Assembly: GCA_018806985.1 (NCBI GenBank)
Contig: JADANN010000382.1
Coordinates: 19,918-83,917 of the forward strand
Reading direction: 5' to 3'
DNA from: Angiostrongylus vasorum
Lineage: Eukaryota > Nematoda > Chromadorea > Rhabditida > Metastrongylidae
DNA: 64,000 nt
A program made the translations under genes and the position numbers. Each line of letters opens with the position of its first letter. Position 1 is the stretch's first letter. This document shows positions 11,325 to 22,439 of this stretch, one piece after another. The notes under the pieces were generated by a model. It searched no databases. It saw nothing but the letters and a program-made list of their open reading frames with translations, and was not told where the DNA came from.

Positions 11325-13010
11325 GTACCAAGAACATCCAGAGTTGCTGTGCTAGGAGGCATAACGCCTCCGGAAAATGTGCGTTCATTGTTAGAACTGG
11401 GTCCGAGTTTCATGCCTAGTCAACCCATTTGTAAACCAATCCTGCGCAGGATCACGTGTAGTCTGCATGAATTTCAAGATCACGTTACAGGACTAGGCTA
11501 GAAAGGCTAGATAAAGTAGTACCAAGGGGGAAAGCTACCTCCAATACCTTTTCCCCGAACTTTCCTTAAGCAAGAGCTACCAAATAGTGGTCGTGACCCC
11601 GCATTTCGTTTATTTTCGGACGAAATACTCCGCATACTTAATCATTACCAAAAAAGGAAATTGAGCTCCAACTTAACACACCAACAAAAAATGTGGTATG
11701 CGCCAGGTCAGAGAGCTCTTGAATTCAAAACCTGTGAGACTTTCTATTAGTGATAAAAGTGGAGAATTTGTAGCTATTCCTAATCGATACTAGAATAACA
11801 GAGGAGCATCTCAATGATGTTTCTCTTTATCGAGCATCCTTCGAAAAGGATTATAGGAATCAATGCCGAAAATTAAATCAAGAATGGGTCAACACAGCAA
11901 AGGCGCGGGTTTAGAGCCTTCAGTTATTTCTCGACCTAAAATCGAACATCCAATTTGGCCTGTCCCTTTACTCGCTTATTAGAACACATAAGCTTACTTC
12001 AACTGATGATATTACGTCAACGAACCCATCATCATTTAAAGTTAGACCTATCACCAGCTGTATAAGCAGGCGAACGGATAGAATAACCTGGTTCCTAAAC
12101 CTTAACCTGACCTAGTTGCTAAAATTCATTCCAACCCATTTACCTAACAGCAAAATATTTCTAGACCACCTACCAAACAGCACACATGTAATGGAATCAT
12201 TTGATATTACTTCACTTTATACCTACGTATCGAGTGACATTCGTATTCCATTCTCGAGTTGCTGGTACGGCACGAAAAGAAAATAAAAATTAACGGCTTG
12301 TCGATTGCGCAACTAATGACTCTCTTAAAACAGTGTTTTAGTTGTTCAATGTTTAGGTGGTCTGGAAAATGTTTTGCACAAATTAGAGGGTTGGCCATGG
12401 GAAAGCGTTTAGCACCAAACCTTGCCGTCGCTTTCATGTCTAAGGTGGAAGCTCCAGTTCTCGATCACCGACCCTTACTCTACTTTCGATACATAGGCGA
12501 CTGCTTCATCGTCTGTTCCACACAAGAACAACAGATGGATGAGTGCCTTGAATTGTTAAACCGACAGTCAGAGTATATAAAATTTACACGGAAAAACCAA
12601 CCGAGAACTAGCTTCCATCCTTAAATATCCAAATAAACCTCTCAGAAAGTGGTTATATAACAAAATGGTGTCGTAAGCCGAGTAGTAAAAAATATACTAG
12701 TTCACTACTTCTCCTCTAATCCTTCACACATGAAAAAAAGCACTTATCAAAAAACATGTACTGTACGGCTAAAGATGTGGGCACAGGAGAAGAGCAAAGG
12801 AAGGAATCGCAAATCTGGCACGAAAAATTGCCATTTCCAATGGCTACGACGTAGAAGCCATTCGAGTTAGACAGAAAACGTAGGGTAGTTCCCCAAAATA
12901 ATGTTTCAGACGTAAGTAAGATCCATTTTAAGCTACCCTTTATATCAAATGAAATAAGTTACGCCATTAAGAGATGCTTAAGAAAAAGTGGTCTTGAAAA
13001 TTATATAATG
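11325..13010 (+). pseudogene. Penelope-like element, N-terminal and RT part
   Basis: The N-terminal PLE signature appears near 11370 (NVRSLLELGPSFMPSQP). Linker pieces follow (SGEFVAIP at about 11765), then RT blocks: VRPITSC near 12040, VMESFDITSLYTYVSSD near 12190, LMTLLKQCF...FRWSGKCFAQIRGLAMG at 12310-12400 and the catalytic box YIGDCF near 12495, where YIDDCF is expected. Thus one catalytic aspartate is changed to glycine. The frame breaks repeatedly. LARKIAISNGYDVE at about 12820 begins the linker to the GIY-YIG domain. At 13010 the element is interrupted by a SINE-D tandem array and resumes at about 14161. Confidence 0.85.
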
Positions 13011-14160
13011 ATTTTAACCTTTTTTGCCTACTGCCTACTCTTTTTGATGGCAGGGTATGTTGCGAAATATAACTTCAACGAAGCTGAGATATTTGCAAAA
13101 CTCTGGACCGCAGGTGCCTATGGTGGGGAACGAACGCGCTATTGTCCTTTCCGGGGAGTAACGCGTTCACCACCGCACCATGCGGGTCCTTCGTTTCGCC
13201 TGTCTCTCAGCTAGTTCTATCGATCTTTTTGCCATCAGCAATCACCCGTCAACGGGATTGATCTGGGGAGCCCAAATCGGCATTGAACCCAGTTAAGCTG
13301 AGGCTATAGTTATAATCACAATTTTAACCTTTTTTGCCTACTGCCTACTCTTTTTGATGGCAGGGTATGTTGCGAAATATAACTTCAACGAAGCTGAGAT
13401 ATTTGCAAAACTCTGGACCGCAGGTGCCTATGGTGGGGAACGAACGCGCTATTGTCCTTTCCGGGGAGTAACGCGTTCACCACCGCACCATGCGGGTCCT
13501 TCGTTTCGCCTGTCTCTCAGCTAGTTCTATCGATCTTTTTGCCATCAGCAATCACCCGTCAACGGGATTGATCTGGGGAGCCCAAATCGGCATTGAACCC
13601 AGTTAAGCTGAGGCTATAGTTATAATCACAATTTTAACCTTTTTTGCCTACTGCCTACTCTTTTTGATGGCAGGGTATGTTGCGAAATATAACTTCAACG
13701 AAGCTGAGATATTTGCAAAACTCTGGACCGCAGGTGCCTATGGTGGGGGAAACGAACGCGCTATTGTCCTTTCCGGGGGAGTAACGCGTTCACCACCACA
13801 CCATGCGGGTCCTTCGTTTCGCCTGTCTCTCAGCTAGTTCTATCGATCTTTTTGCCATCAGCAATCACCCGTCAACGGGATTGATCTGGGAGCCCCAAAT
13901 CGGCATTGAACCCAGTTAAGCTGAGGCTATAGTTATAATCGCAATTTTAGACTTTTTGCCTACTGCCTACTCTTTTTGTTTTGATGGCAAGGGTATGATT
14001 TGCAAATATAACTTCAACGAAGCTGAGATATTTGCAAAACTCTGGACCGCAGGTGCCCTATGAGTGAGGAACGAACGCGCCGTGTCCTTTCCGGGGAGTA
14101 ACGCGTTCACCACCACACACCTCGCAGGAGTCCTTCGTTTCGCCTGTCTCTCAGCTAGAT
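13011..14160 (-). repeat. Tandem array of four SINE-D units inserted in a PLE
   Basis: Unit starts are 13011, 13321, 13631 and 13944, giving lengths of 310, 310 and 313 bases and a last truncated unit of about 217. Units 1 and 2 appear identical by eye over all 310 bases; units 3 and 4 differ mainly in homopolymer lengths. Each unit is an antisense SINE-D: on the minus strand GGTGGTGAACGCGTTAC, CGCGTTCGTTCCCCACC and TTTTGCAAATATCTCAGC appear in order. The array splits the PLE coding sequence between its linker (ends 13010) and the next block at about 14165. Confidence 0.9.
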
Positions 14161-14330
14161 TCTATCGACATCCCACCCAATACCCTACGCCGTCAGTTAG
14201 TTCGCAACCGTCTCCACTATCGTTTGTGCAGCTCAAAAAACTGTATGATCTGCCCTAACGGGAGAGACGGGGATTGCATGAGTTCAGGTATAATATATTT
14301 ATGGAAGATCATGTGATGTAAACTGGATTT
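14161..14330 (+). pseudogene. Penelope-like element, continuation after the array
   Basis: This resumes the PLE broken at 13010. It reads DIPPNTLRRQLVRNRL then CMICPNGRDGDCMSSGIIYL, matching the block before the GIY-YIG core in the intact C-terminal frame at 53498-53995. It ends before the nuclease core, so this copy is truncated at its 3' side as well as split. Confidence 0.85.
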
Positions 14331-14399
14331 GAACGTTTGTTATCCACCAAATTCTCGACAAACTCCTATGGTTCCAACAACAAGCAGAAAATTGATCTA

Positions 14400-14590
14400 C
14401 AATGATTCTAAGTTATTTGCAAAACTCGGGACAGCAGGTGTCTGCGGTGGGGAATGGATGCGTTATTACCCTTCCCGGTGGTAACGCATTCACCACCACA
14501 TCATGCGGGTCCTTGGTTTGTCCTGTCGACCAGTGCCATCAGCAATCACCCGTCAACGGGATCGATCTGGGAACCCAAATAGGATGATGG
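14400..14590 (-). repeat. SINE-D copy, left arm of an inverted pair
   Basis: Antisense copy; the minus strand shows GGTGGTGAATGCGTTACC and GTAATAACGCATCCATTCCCC, followed by TTTTGCAAATAAC. It ends in ATCACCCGTCAACGGGAT, which is shared with the facing sense copy. Confidence 0.65.
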
Positions 14591-14826
14591 CACTGGTAGA
14601 TAGAACTAGTTGAGGGACAGGAGAAAGGAAAGACTTGCATGATTTGGTGGTGAACGCGGTAGCCACCGAAAAGGTAAAAAGCGCGTTCGTTCCTCACTGC
14701 AGACACCTGCGGTCTACAGTTTTGTAAATATCTCAGCATCATTGTGGCTGTATCAGACATAATACCCTGCCATGAAGAAGTAATAAGCAGTAAATAAAAA
14801 AAGTCAACAGAAAAATTCATCACCTG
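14575..14826 (+). repeat. SINE-D copy, right arm of an inverted pair
   Basis: Sense copy with TTTGGTGGTGAACGCGGTAG, AGCGCGTTCGTTCCTCACTGC, TTTTGTAAATATCTCAGC and the 3' part ATACCCTGCCATGAAG. Together with 14400-14590 it could fold back as one RNA or DNA hairpin of about 180-base arms. Confidence 0.65.
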
Positions 14827-14930
14827 TTTTGGACGAAATTAATCTCAGCGGCAAAGAGGATGCCGTAATGAGATTGGCTAAGACACGCTTGGAATATCGC
14901 CGTTTCCCCGATTTACTCGCGCACGATTGA
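14827..14930 (+). CDS. Candidate exon, unidentified gene
   Basis: Open coding-like frame just after the SINE-D pair: LDEINLSGKEDAVMRLAKTR followed by LEYRRFPDLLAHD and TGA at 14928-14930. A donor-like GGTAATAT follows the stop. The residue mix is that of a folded protein, and the next coding-like segment lies 25 bases on. Function not recognised. Confidence 0.35.
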
Positions 14931-14954
14931 GGTAATATATCCTATAAGTCTCCG

Positions 14955-15083
14955 CTAGCGTATTTCTTGATTAAGCCAACCGATTACGATGAATCTTTCG
15001 TCGAGCGCAGACCTTCCGGTTCCCTTAACAAGAAAAAAATCCTTGCTCGTGTCTCCCTTGTTTCACTATGTTCCATTATGTAA
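14955..15083 (+). CDS. Candidate terminal exon, unidentified gene
   Basis: The frame reads FLIKPTDYDESFVERRPSGS, then LNKKKILARVSL, and stops at TAA 15081-15083. It lies just downstream of 14827-14930 on the same strand; GATTAAG before CCAACC could serve as an acceptor. The basic/acidic segment DYDESFVERRPSGS looks like a conserved protein tail, but I do not know the family. Confidence 0.35.
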   Translation, partial: LAYFLIKPTDYDESFVERRPSGSLNKKKILARVSLVSLCSIM

Positions 15084-16439
15084 ATACACTGCTGTTTGCA
15101 TCTGGATGTGCTTTGTACCCTATGTTAAACCTATTTAGGGGTTTATTGTACTCGTAGGCTCCGTACCATAGCTATAATGATTAAAATGAAATAACAGCTG
15201 GTTTTCAATAAAATTACAGGCCAACGAATTTCTTGAAAGTAAGTTTTTGCAAATTATTAAATTGTGGAGGAAGGCCTTTCTAGTCTCACCTTTGCCACTT
15301 TGATCTGATTTCGACTAGTTATCGAGCGAGTGTGCATAATTCGATACAAAAGTTCTGAAACGCACTAAACTCTTTATGAACACTTTAGTGTACATAGAGA
15401 GGGTTAGGGAGTAAGAAATCTAGGGCCACTTAAAATTGTTAACCAGATTTTGTCGAAGCTCAGAGCGGTAGCAACTCTGTTTCTGGTCTTCTGGTAGCTA
15501 CAAACCTCAACAAAATCTATGTGGCTATTCAAATTGAAGACAATCACTAGAAATCATTAGAACCAGTTTCGCAGAACTTGTGGAAAAACGGTAGACCTGT
15601 TCTTGATTGCCATTTGCACTCCCTTCGTGTAGCAAAGTAATGAACTGCGAAGCATCGACTTTCGAAGAGACGTTGTTAATTCCTTTTTTGAAATCAACAC
15701 TAACGAGGCTTTATGGAGTCGAAAACATAGGGCATCACTTAGTGATTGACCACCGCTCAGACCTCTATACTTCACTTTTATATTTTCGAGGTCAAAACCA
15801 AAAAAAAATTTTTACGTTTATCTCAATAAGAAGGACTGTGAATTTCAATATCTTATATCATGACAACTCTCCTAATGCTTTACCGCCTCGTGGTGGTTGG
15901 GAGCATTGGAAGATACACAAGCACGCAGAAAATTTATAGCATTGGGTGAGATTAAAAGTTAGTCCATACGAAAGCAAAAAAATCTCTACATTCACTGTTT
16001 AATGTTCTACAAGTCCGGTTAACGACTACTTCATCAAAGAACTCAAGGAACTTGAAGAAGGCAAGCACTGAAAACTATATGTACGAAGGCCTTTCTTCCC
16101 CTTAGCATGTTTTTTCCATTTTCCTTGCCGCTTGAATTTCACCAGATGGTGTTAAACTAGCACGTGGATAGAGGCTGAGCTTCGATTTATCGGTAGGTGC
16201 ATTTGATTTTCAATCCACTAATGTCGCTATTGTTCCTTTGCAAAGTATACTAAGTGGTAACCATTCGTGGTCTCTGCAACTCCGCGCTCAAGGTAAGTTC
16301 AGAGTTCCGAAGGGATCACTCTGTAATTTTCAACTTCTCGTCGTTCCTGGTAGTATCAAAGGCACATTGGATGATTATGTGGTACTTTTCGATGCTGTTG
16401 ATAACAGCACATCTGGGTCAGCTTGCGCAGTAGTAGTGT
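15084..16439. other. Spacer with a DR-C scrap
   Basis: Mostly unrecognised. 15865-15908 (CCTAATGCTTTACCGCCTCG then GTGGTTGGGAG) is the 5' hairpin of DR-C only. Short open frames at 15557-15775 (-), 15607-15939 (+) and 16238-16495 (+) show no recognisable motif. Confidence 0.4.
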
Positions 16440-16775
16440 TGCTGTTGAACATGAGTACGGTGCTCATTCGACCGTGCACGAAGGTCACCAAGTGATTCAT
16501 CTTCTCGGCGATGGAAACTAGGTACTAGACTTATCTGTGTGCTTCACTCACTTCCTCTAATCCTGTGGAAACGCACTAGCCTGGATGTTCTAGGATTTCA
16601 GGAAGAATCGGTCGACTAGCGTTTGTAAAGATTCATAAAGAAGGCTACAATCCTGTAGCATCAGCTGGACCAACCCGCGAAAAGTCCAAGAACTTTCGTG
16701 GATAGTAGATGAGAGGAAACAAAAAAAAAGAGAGAAATTCTGTGATCCGCACGGCAGACGTAAAGAGGAGTCGTT
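16440..16775 (+). repeat. SINE-B copy, degenerate
   Basis: It aligns in order with the better copy at 42893-43262: TGCTCATTCGACCGTGCACG (B-box region), the block around ATCAGCTGGACCAACCC, then TTCGTGGATAGTAGATGAGAGG and TGTGATCCGCACGGCAGACG. The open frame on the opposite strand (16916-16590) is not conserved in the other copies. Confidence 0.5.
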
Positions 16776-17653
16776 TTGAAAAGTTAAAAAATGGTTGCAT
16801 GTACAAAAATTCGAGGAAGAGAAAGAAAGAACAGGATGTTCCAGAAATGTGACGGCTTTGTGATTTACCAACTTTGCGGCTTGTTCACTTATTGGTAAAA
16901 CAAAATGTTGCGTCATTAATCCTATATCTCGATCTTATGTAGGACGTTTAGATAGTGGACAAACTGTTCAAAAAAGCTTCCGATTGAAGGTGAGACTGAC
17001 GACGATGCCTTTAAAGAAGAACGTGTCCATTGTTGTCCCATGTTTTCACGAGTCAGCAAATCTAGTGCTGATTGTGAACAGTGCGTATTGCTTAACAAAA
17101 TGTCGCAGTTGTGATCACGAACAACTCAGTGAGGAGCGCCATCGCGTTCTTCTGGACGAAAAGTATGGTATTATATGAAATAGAAATGGAAGAATGCTCG
17201 AAATACGAGGACTTCAGTCGGGTTTCCTTCTTTAAGCCTAACCCTGGGGCTCACGTGCTATCCACCACACGACCGAAGCCTTTGCTTTGCCTTCCCACTA
17301 GCCAGTTTGAGGTAATCGCAAGTTCGATGCCCAACTGAGATTCCGCGTTCTGTTCCTATCTCGAACTCCCGTTTGTTTATTCGCTCTAGTGTTCGAAATA
17401 CAAACTTCAAGAAAGAAAAGTGTGGAAGTATATTTTATGCGTTCAAGAGAATTGCAGTTTCACCAGGGTAAAACAAGAGAGCGTGTACCTCGTTGGCATT
17501 CTACCGACTTTTCTCTTAGGTAATAAAGTTAACCACGAGCTGAGATATTTTTGGTATAAAATTGAAAACAGGTAATATTTTCGCATCGCCTGAATCACAT
17601 ATGAGCCATTTTGTCATGAACGTAGAGAGGGAAAGGGGTAAAAACTACAGTAC

Positions 17654-17717
17654 CTCCTGGGAGGAAGGATAGGACAATTGTTCAGCGTCACCGACACTGG
17701 ATATAAACCGAGTAAGC
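17654..17717 (-). CDS. Candidate exon, unidentified gene
   Basis: On the minus strand the acceptor GCTTATGCAG and donor GAG/GTACTG bracket 64 bases. They are open in one frame as LTRFISSVGDAEQLSYPSSQ. It lies about 90 bases downstream of the exon at 17809-17958, although the simple join is not in phase, so the exact splice is unresolved. Confidence 0.4.
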
Positions 17718-17808
17718 CTGCATAAGCAATAGAATTCTATAAATTCTATTAAGAAAAGTAAAATACGATTTTTGTTAACTTAAAAACACGAAAACATGGG
17801 AGAAATAC

Positions 17809-17958
17809 CTTCACTGGTGAAAAGTCCTCATCTTTAAGGTTAAGGAACAAGATGAACTTCCGACATAAATGCACAATGCTGAAGAGCACCGTTCCATTAT
17901 GAGCAATTGGTGTTACTAAGCGCTCATAGTTGCACTCACTTAAGTCAATCAGGTTTCC
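17809..17958 (-). CDS. Exon of unidentified gene
   Basis: A clean 150-base exon on the minus strand with acceptor CTTTTGTAG and donor GTGAAG/GTATTT. It encodes 50 residues without a stop, including NLIDLSECNYERLVTPIAHN then VLFSIVHLCRKFILFLNLKD. The helical, hydrophobic-rich pattern suggests a soluble alpha-helical protein. It may be a 3' exon of the same gene as 20221-21617 on the same strand, the interval being filled by SINE-A and DR-C copies. No family was recognised. Confidence 0.55.
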
Positions 17959-18290
17959 CTACAAAAGAGAATCATTATCGATCGGAATCAAACTCAATAA
18001 ATGGAATCGAAATTAAAAAGAGAATCATTGTCCACATTCAGTCGTTTTTCTAAACATGACGATCTAAAAAAAAACAGCTGAGAAACACGACTTGCATCAT
18101 TCCGGAAACAAACTGACAGAAAAAACGGAACTTCGAGATGCCATAAATTCCTACTATTGGCAAAGGAGGTGACGAAGAAAAACCCACCACTCATCTTTCT
18201 CGTAGCCTAAGAGTATTAGTACATGAATGTGGTATGCAGAACAATATTATGGAAATTAAAACAATAATACCACCTAATCTAAAGCTAAAG

Positions 18291-18550
18291 AGCTTGCATA
18301 GCGCAGTGGTCGGAGGCATCGATCCCCGCGCGCAAGGTACACCATGTCTTCCATTCCTCAGGGGTCGGCGAATTGGTAACGGACTTGTCTGGAGAGTAGC
18401 AGCGCTAGCTCGATACATCAATAGGACACCGAGAGCCATTGCAAAAGCCAGATATGCACTCAATCACCTCTAACGACGCTTGATGAAGTCGAATACATGG
18501 CGCATGCCTCAGGGATTTATCAACGCCGAGAGCTTTATCCTTAACCTTTT
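18291..18550 (+). repeat. SINE-A copy
   Basis: A box GCATAGCGCAGTGGTCGG, then the B-box-like GGCATCGATCCCCGCG, with a deletion that brings the two boxes together. The body has GCTCGATACATCAATAGG and ACGACGCTTGATGAAGTCG, and the 3' end TCAACGCCGAGAGCTTTATCC. It probably sits in an intron of the minus-strand gene. Confidence 0.75.
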
Positions 18551-19145
18551 TTACCTACTACCGAGAAAGAACATGGAATGATCTTGTTATGTCCACCTCG
18601 GTTCAGCACACGGAGTACAGTATGACTTTGTAGAGCAAGATTTAGCTAGTTAAAAATATAAACAATTCAATACGGATGGAAATAGAGAAAAAGAAGAAAG
18701 GGCGAAAACAGAAAACATTAGGACTAACTTAGCTCACATGTTGGCTTGCCAAAAAGCGGAACACGAACATCAACTTCCTGCCGTTGTTGAAGTCGATCGG
18801 AATGAATTAGATAACAGTGAGAATAACGAGTTTCTGAAAAAAGACTCATTGCTCTGCGATGTTTACAAACAAGGAACTATGTGAATCGTACCAACAGCAA
18901 CAACATGTGGCCACGAAGCCATCTTTGGAAGGAGGTATGGATCCAGATGTAGCTAGCTCTCATGATCGGCTACTACTTTCAAACACGCTATCTAAAGCTT
19001 AAATCCTAATCATATACGATGACGTAACAGTTTTGCACATTCCAGAGCGCGATTCTTACAGCTCCAACAAGGAAGCATTCCATACAATCATCCATAGCAT
19101 GGAAGGTCTAGTTGATTACTCATTTATTTGTTTAATGCATAAGAA
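18551..19145. other. Spacer or intron, nothing recognised
   Basis: No repeat copy or exon was recognised; it lies between repeat copies within the span of the putative minus-strand gene. Confidence 0.35.
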
Positions 19146-19522
19146 ACCTCCCAACGGCTTACTGCCTCTCGTGGCTGGGAGGTGTTCCTGAGTGTGGAGC
19201 TGCGATTTACAGCGGGGAATTCGTCCACTCTGTAGGGTCTTCCAAGGTGAGAAGGAGTCTAGCTCTTCCATCAGGAAGCCCAGCTAGGGAGTAAACCAAT
19301 ATCAGGATCCACCAGCGTCCTGGTACCAAACTAGTCGCGTAGTGGCAAATCGCCCTCTTATCTACAAGAGCAGCGGTGGTGACGACATGGGACATACTTT
19401 GGCCTGGCTGACGTCGGAACTCCAGGAAACCCCCAATCACTTAGCCAGCAAATGTCCGAAAAATGATGATTATGCCGGGGTCCGCACAACCAGTGAGAAG
19501 CCATTCAAGTATCAAGTAAGTA
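19146..19522 (+). repeat. DR-C dispersed repeat, full copy
   Basis: Starts with the hairpin ACCTCCCAACGGCTTACTGC / GGCTGGGAGGTG and GTTCCTGAGTGTGG. It includes CATCAGGAAGCCCAGC and GGTGACGACATGGG, and ends in CAAGTATCAAGTAAGTAAA. Confidence 0.8.
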
Positions 19523-20220
19523 AATTCAAGAGATAGTTGCTTGATTGAAATAAGAGTCCCTGGAGTCCAAAAAAATTGCTAACAACAGGAAGCAAGTCAG
19601 CTTTTCCTCGTAGTACAGAAATCCGGTGTTTTCGAAATGATGTGGTCATTTTCAGTATGAAATTCGAATATCTCCTCAGTAAGAGAGGCAGAAAAAAAAG
19701 TGAGAGTTGGTTAGCTAGTGGTCCGATGATGATGGTGTGTACAGCAGGGCTTTATCGCCTGAGTCATTCAATTTTGCCAATGGAAGTTGTGCAATGTATA
19801 GCCGGGTATAGCCGTAAAAGTACATAGGAAGTTTTCTGCTAGCCATGTATGAAAATTACCACTGCTTTAGCGAGGGGTTTACATTTATCGGATTCAGATC
19901 GTGGTCGTCAACTGTTGGTCACAATGACGAAACAGGCAATTTTCTTTCCACTAGCAATAATAGTGCAGAAAAGAACAACACAAAAAGCAAAATGAAAAAC
20001 TCAATGGTCTGAGATAGCGTACCATTCCCTGTTGTAAGCTGTGCAAATGTCGCATTTCTGCAAGCTTCATTTCTTTTCCAGTAGATTACTTAGAGCTACG
20101 TAGATGAGGAAGAGTGGCTGCGTAAGTAAGAAAAATAAGGGTCTAAAAAGCTACGCTTATAGAATCAAATGATTTTCAAGACCCAGCGTTCGAGAATACC
20201 ACAACCAACCGGAATCTTAC

Positions 20221-21617
20221 TTGGATTGTTTGTATTCCTCAATAAATCGATGTCTATACAAAACTGTTCTACACAAAAAACTATATGTAGAAAGGGAATA
20301 AGGAAATCTACAATACGTCGACCCAAGATTATTGAGCCTCTTTCAGATTTCTCCACTTTCCTATGGCCAGATAATATGCAAGTCCACTTTACCGTTGACG
20401 TTTTGACATAAAGGTCGAGTGAAAAGTCTCCATTATTATTTATGCTCTTTTGTGCGGTAGGCCTCATCCTGAAACAAGAGGATGGTTTCGAAGCAACGGA
20501 ATTTAGAACAAAACGTTAGAAACCAACTTCTTTTCAGTAAATTTCTTAACAATGTTTCAAACAGATGCGCAAGTAGAGGACCAGCAGGATCTAATTCCTT
20601 GCTTTCCTCATAATGTCGACCATCGAATTGGCAATGCTCCAGTACTGCTATTAAAAGTCGGTGATGTACCCAGAAGAGTACTAAATTAACGTGATGATAA
20701 ACCCTTGAGAAAAAATTTTTCAAGGAGAAATTCACGTACTGCTTTCTTTGTTCCACAATGATCCATCACTCCAGCATGGGGGCAGCAACTTTTGCAGAAC
20801 TTCCTTATACTTAATGCGTTTTTGGTTTGTAACGTCTGGTCGCATTACATGCACCAGAGAACTGAGGGCTAAATTTTGCCTCTGGAACTGCAGAGATGGT
20901 GCTAATTCGACGGTCCCTATGAAAATGCTGGATAGCTCTAAAAAATTGTGAGCAAACAGTAATAACAGTGGGTCAATATAAGGGAAAAAACTGTTACTGC
21001 CGACTGAATCTCACAAAAATAACAAGAAACTTACACTTGAGAGCACATGCCTGTCCACAGCTGGTCCACCTGGATAGAAAAACATCACTCAGTGACTGCT
21101 TCAACTCTCCTTAATTTCAGGATCCTCAAAATCATACATTAGGTGTTCAACGATGTCACAATCCAAAGTAAAACCATAAGCGCAAAATGCAATCATAGAG
21201 GAATCTTCTTAAAACCAAAGCGTCAAAAAAAATAACCTGCCTGCCTTTGATATGGTAAGAAGATTAAAGTGGGCGAATGGATCTTTCAAACGGCACAAGA
21301 ATGAACCACTAGTTTTTCTTTCTGAAACCTTATAACAATACCTGCTTAATACAAGGAAGAACAACTGTAACACGTTGCCCTATCGCAGCTATCTTCGCTC
21401 CAGTTCCACTGTGAGCTAACACGTTCACCCAAATTGTTGATGTTGAAAGGGTAGGACCCAACGGTGTTTTACCACAAAAAAAAATGCTATTAGCAGAACA
21501 AAACTACCTTGAGTTCTCAAGACAAGGCCTCCATTCTGCCTTAAACGCATCCTTCCCTTCCTTAACCAAAAACACGTAAGCAGTACATGATGTCATCTTC
21601 TGTTGAGCGATTAGAAC
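20221..21617 (-). CDS. Multi-exon host gene, unidentified product
   Basis: Minus-strand exons with canonical sites are 21617-21508 (VLIAQQK ... [18 protein letters not shown]), about 21475-21342 ([20 protein letters not shown]), possibly about 21215-21101 ([17 protein letters not shown]), 20937-20740 ([16 protein letters not shown] ... [14 protein letters not shown]), 20680-20524 ([16 protein letters not shown] ... [16 protein letters not shown]) and 20468-20221 ([16 protein letters not shown]). The last three splice in phase (1, then 2 bases carried over) across 55-60-base introns, which is strong evidence for a real gene; the phase of the earlier joins is not settled. The predicted protein is alpha-helical and repeat-like, perhaps a large scaffold. 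I do not recognise the family. The likely 3' continuation is 17958-17654. Confidence 0.6.
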
Positions 21618-21859
21618 CTGAATGAACCAAGAGAAATATTTTTGAACTGAAAAGGCTAAAACATGGAGTTTTCGAAGTAAACAAATTAAAACTAACTGGA
21701 ACTGTAGAAGTTACAAATCTGCAATGTTGCCATCATTTCGTAACCAATAATTACAAATAACCCCTCATGTGAGGTCACGACCAGAAATGTTGGAAAGCAT
21801 TCAAAGGCTTTATCTATATCTGCCCCGTCTATTAGAAAACCATAATGTAATCACTTTTT

Positions 21860-22060
21860 ACTTAGTGCCTTTTTTTTTCATGGCAGGGTATGATGTGAAA
21901 TATAAACACGGTAATGCAGAAATATTTGCAAAATTCCGGATTGTAAGTGTCTCGTGATAGGCATCGAACCAGTTATTACCCTTTTCCGAGGGCAAAGTTC
22001 GCAACGACACCATGCTGGTACTTCGTTGCGCACTTTTCCCAGTCGTGTTTATAGGTGTTA
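21860..22060 (-). repeat. SINE-D copy, left arm of an inverted pair
   Basis: Antisense copy: CATGGCAGGGTATGATGTG, ATATTTGCAAAATTCCGGA and GAACCAGTTATTACCC on the plus strand are the SINE-D 3' end and B-box region in reverse. Confidence 0.6.
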
Positions 22061-22089
22061 TGAGAAAACACCCGCTGTGTTCAATGCAG

Positions 22090-22290
22090 ATCTACACTGT
22101 TCACATCATTCCCGTTGACGGGTAATTGCTGATTGCACCTATAAAAAAAGACTGAGAGAAAGGCGAAACGAAGGACCCGCATGGTATGGTGGTGAACAAA
22201 TTAGCCCTCGGAAAGTTTAATATCGGGTTCGATCCTCGGCGCAGACAACAGTATTGAGTTTTGCAATTATCTCAACATCATTATTAGAAA
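22090..22290 (+). repeat. SINE-D copy, right arm, best B box
   Basis: Sense copy with GTTGACGGGTAATTGCTGAT, ATGGTATGGTGGTGAACA (A-box-like) and GGGTTCGATCCTCGGC. The last is an almost perfect pol III B box (GGTTCGANNCC), the best in the family here. TTTTGCAATTATCTCAACATC follows. Confidence 0.65.
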
Positions 22291-22439
22291 ATGAACTAAC
22301 AGCTCCATTACTGCCGTGTGCTCAATTCTCAGGATGATGCACTAACTTGACAAAATTATAAATGAGAAAACGATTCAATCTTAGATTAGTCCAGTTATAG
22401 TAAAGCATCAGCCAATTCACTCCTACCGCACTTATTTGT

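Noticed and set aside
13011..14160. Regularly spaced repeats, CRISPR-like at first glance
   Set aside because: The units are contiguous 310-base copies with no short repeat/unique spacer structure, in a eukaryotic genome.
16590..16916. Minus-strand 108-codon ORF
   Set aside because: It is largely within a SINE-B copy; the frame is not kept in the copy at 42893-43262.
20169..20411. Plus-strand 80-codon ORF
   Set aside because: It is antisense to the exon at 20221-20468, which splices in phase with its neighbours.
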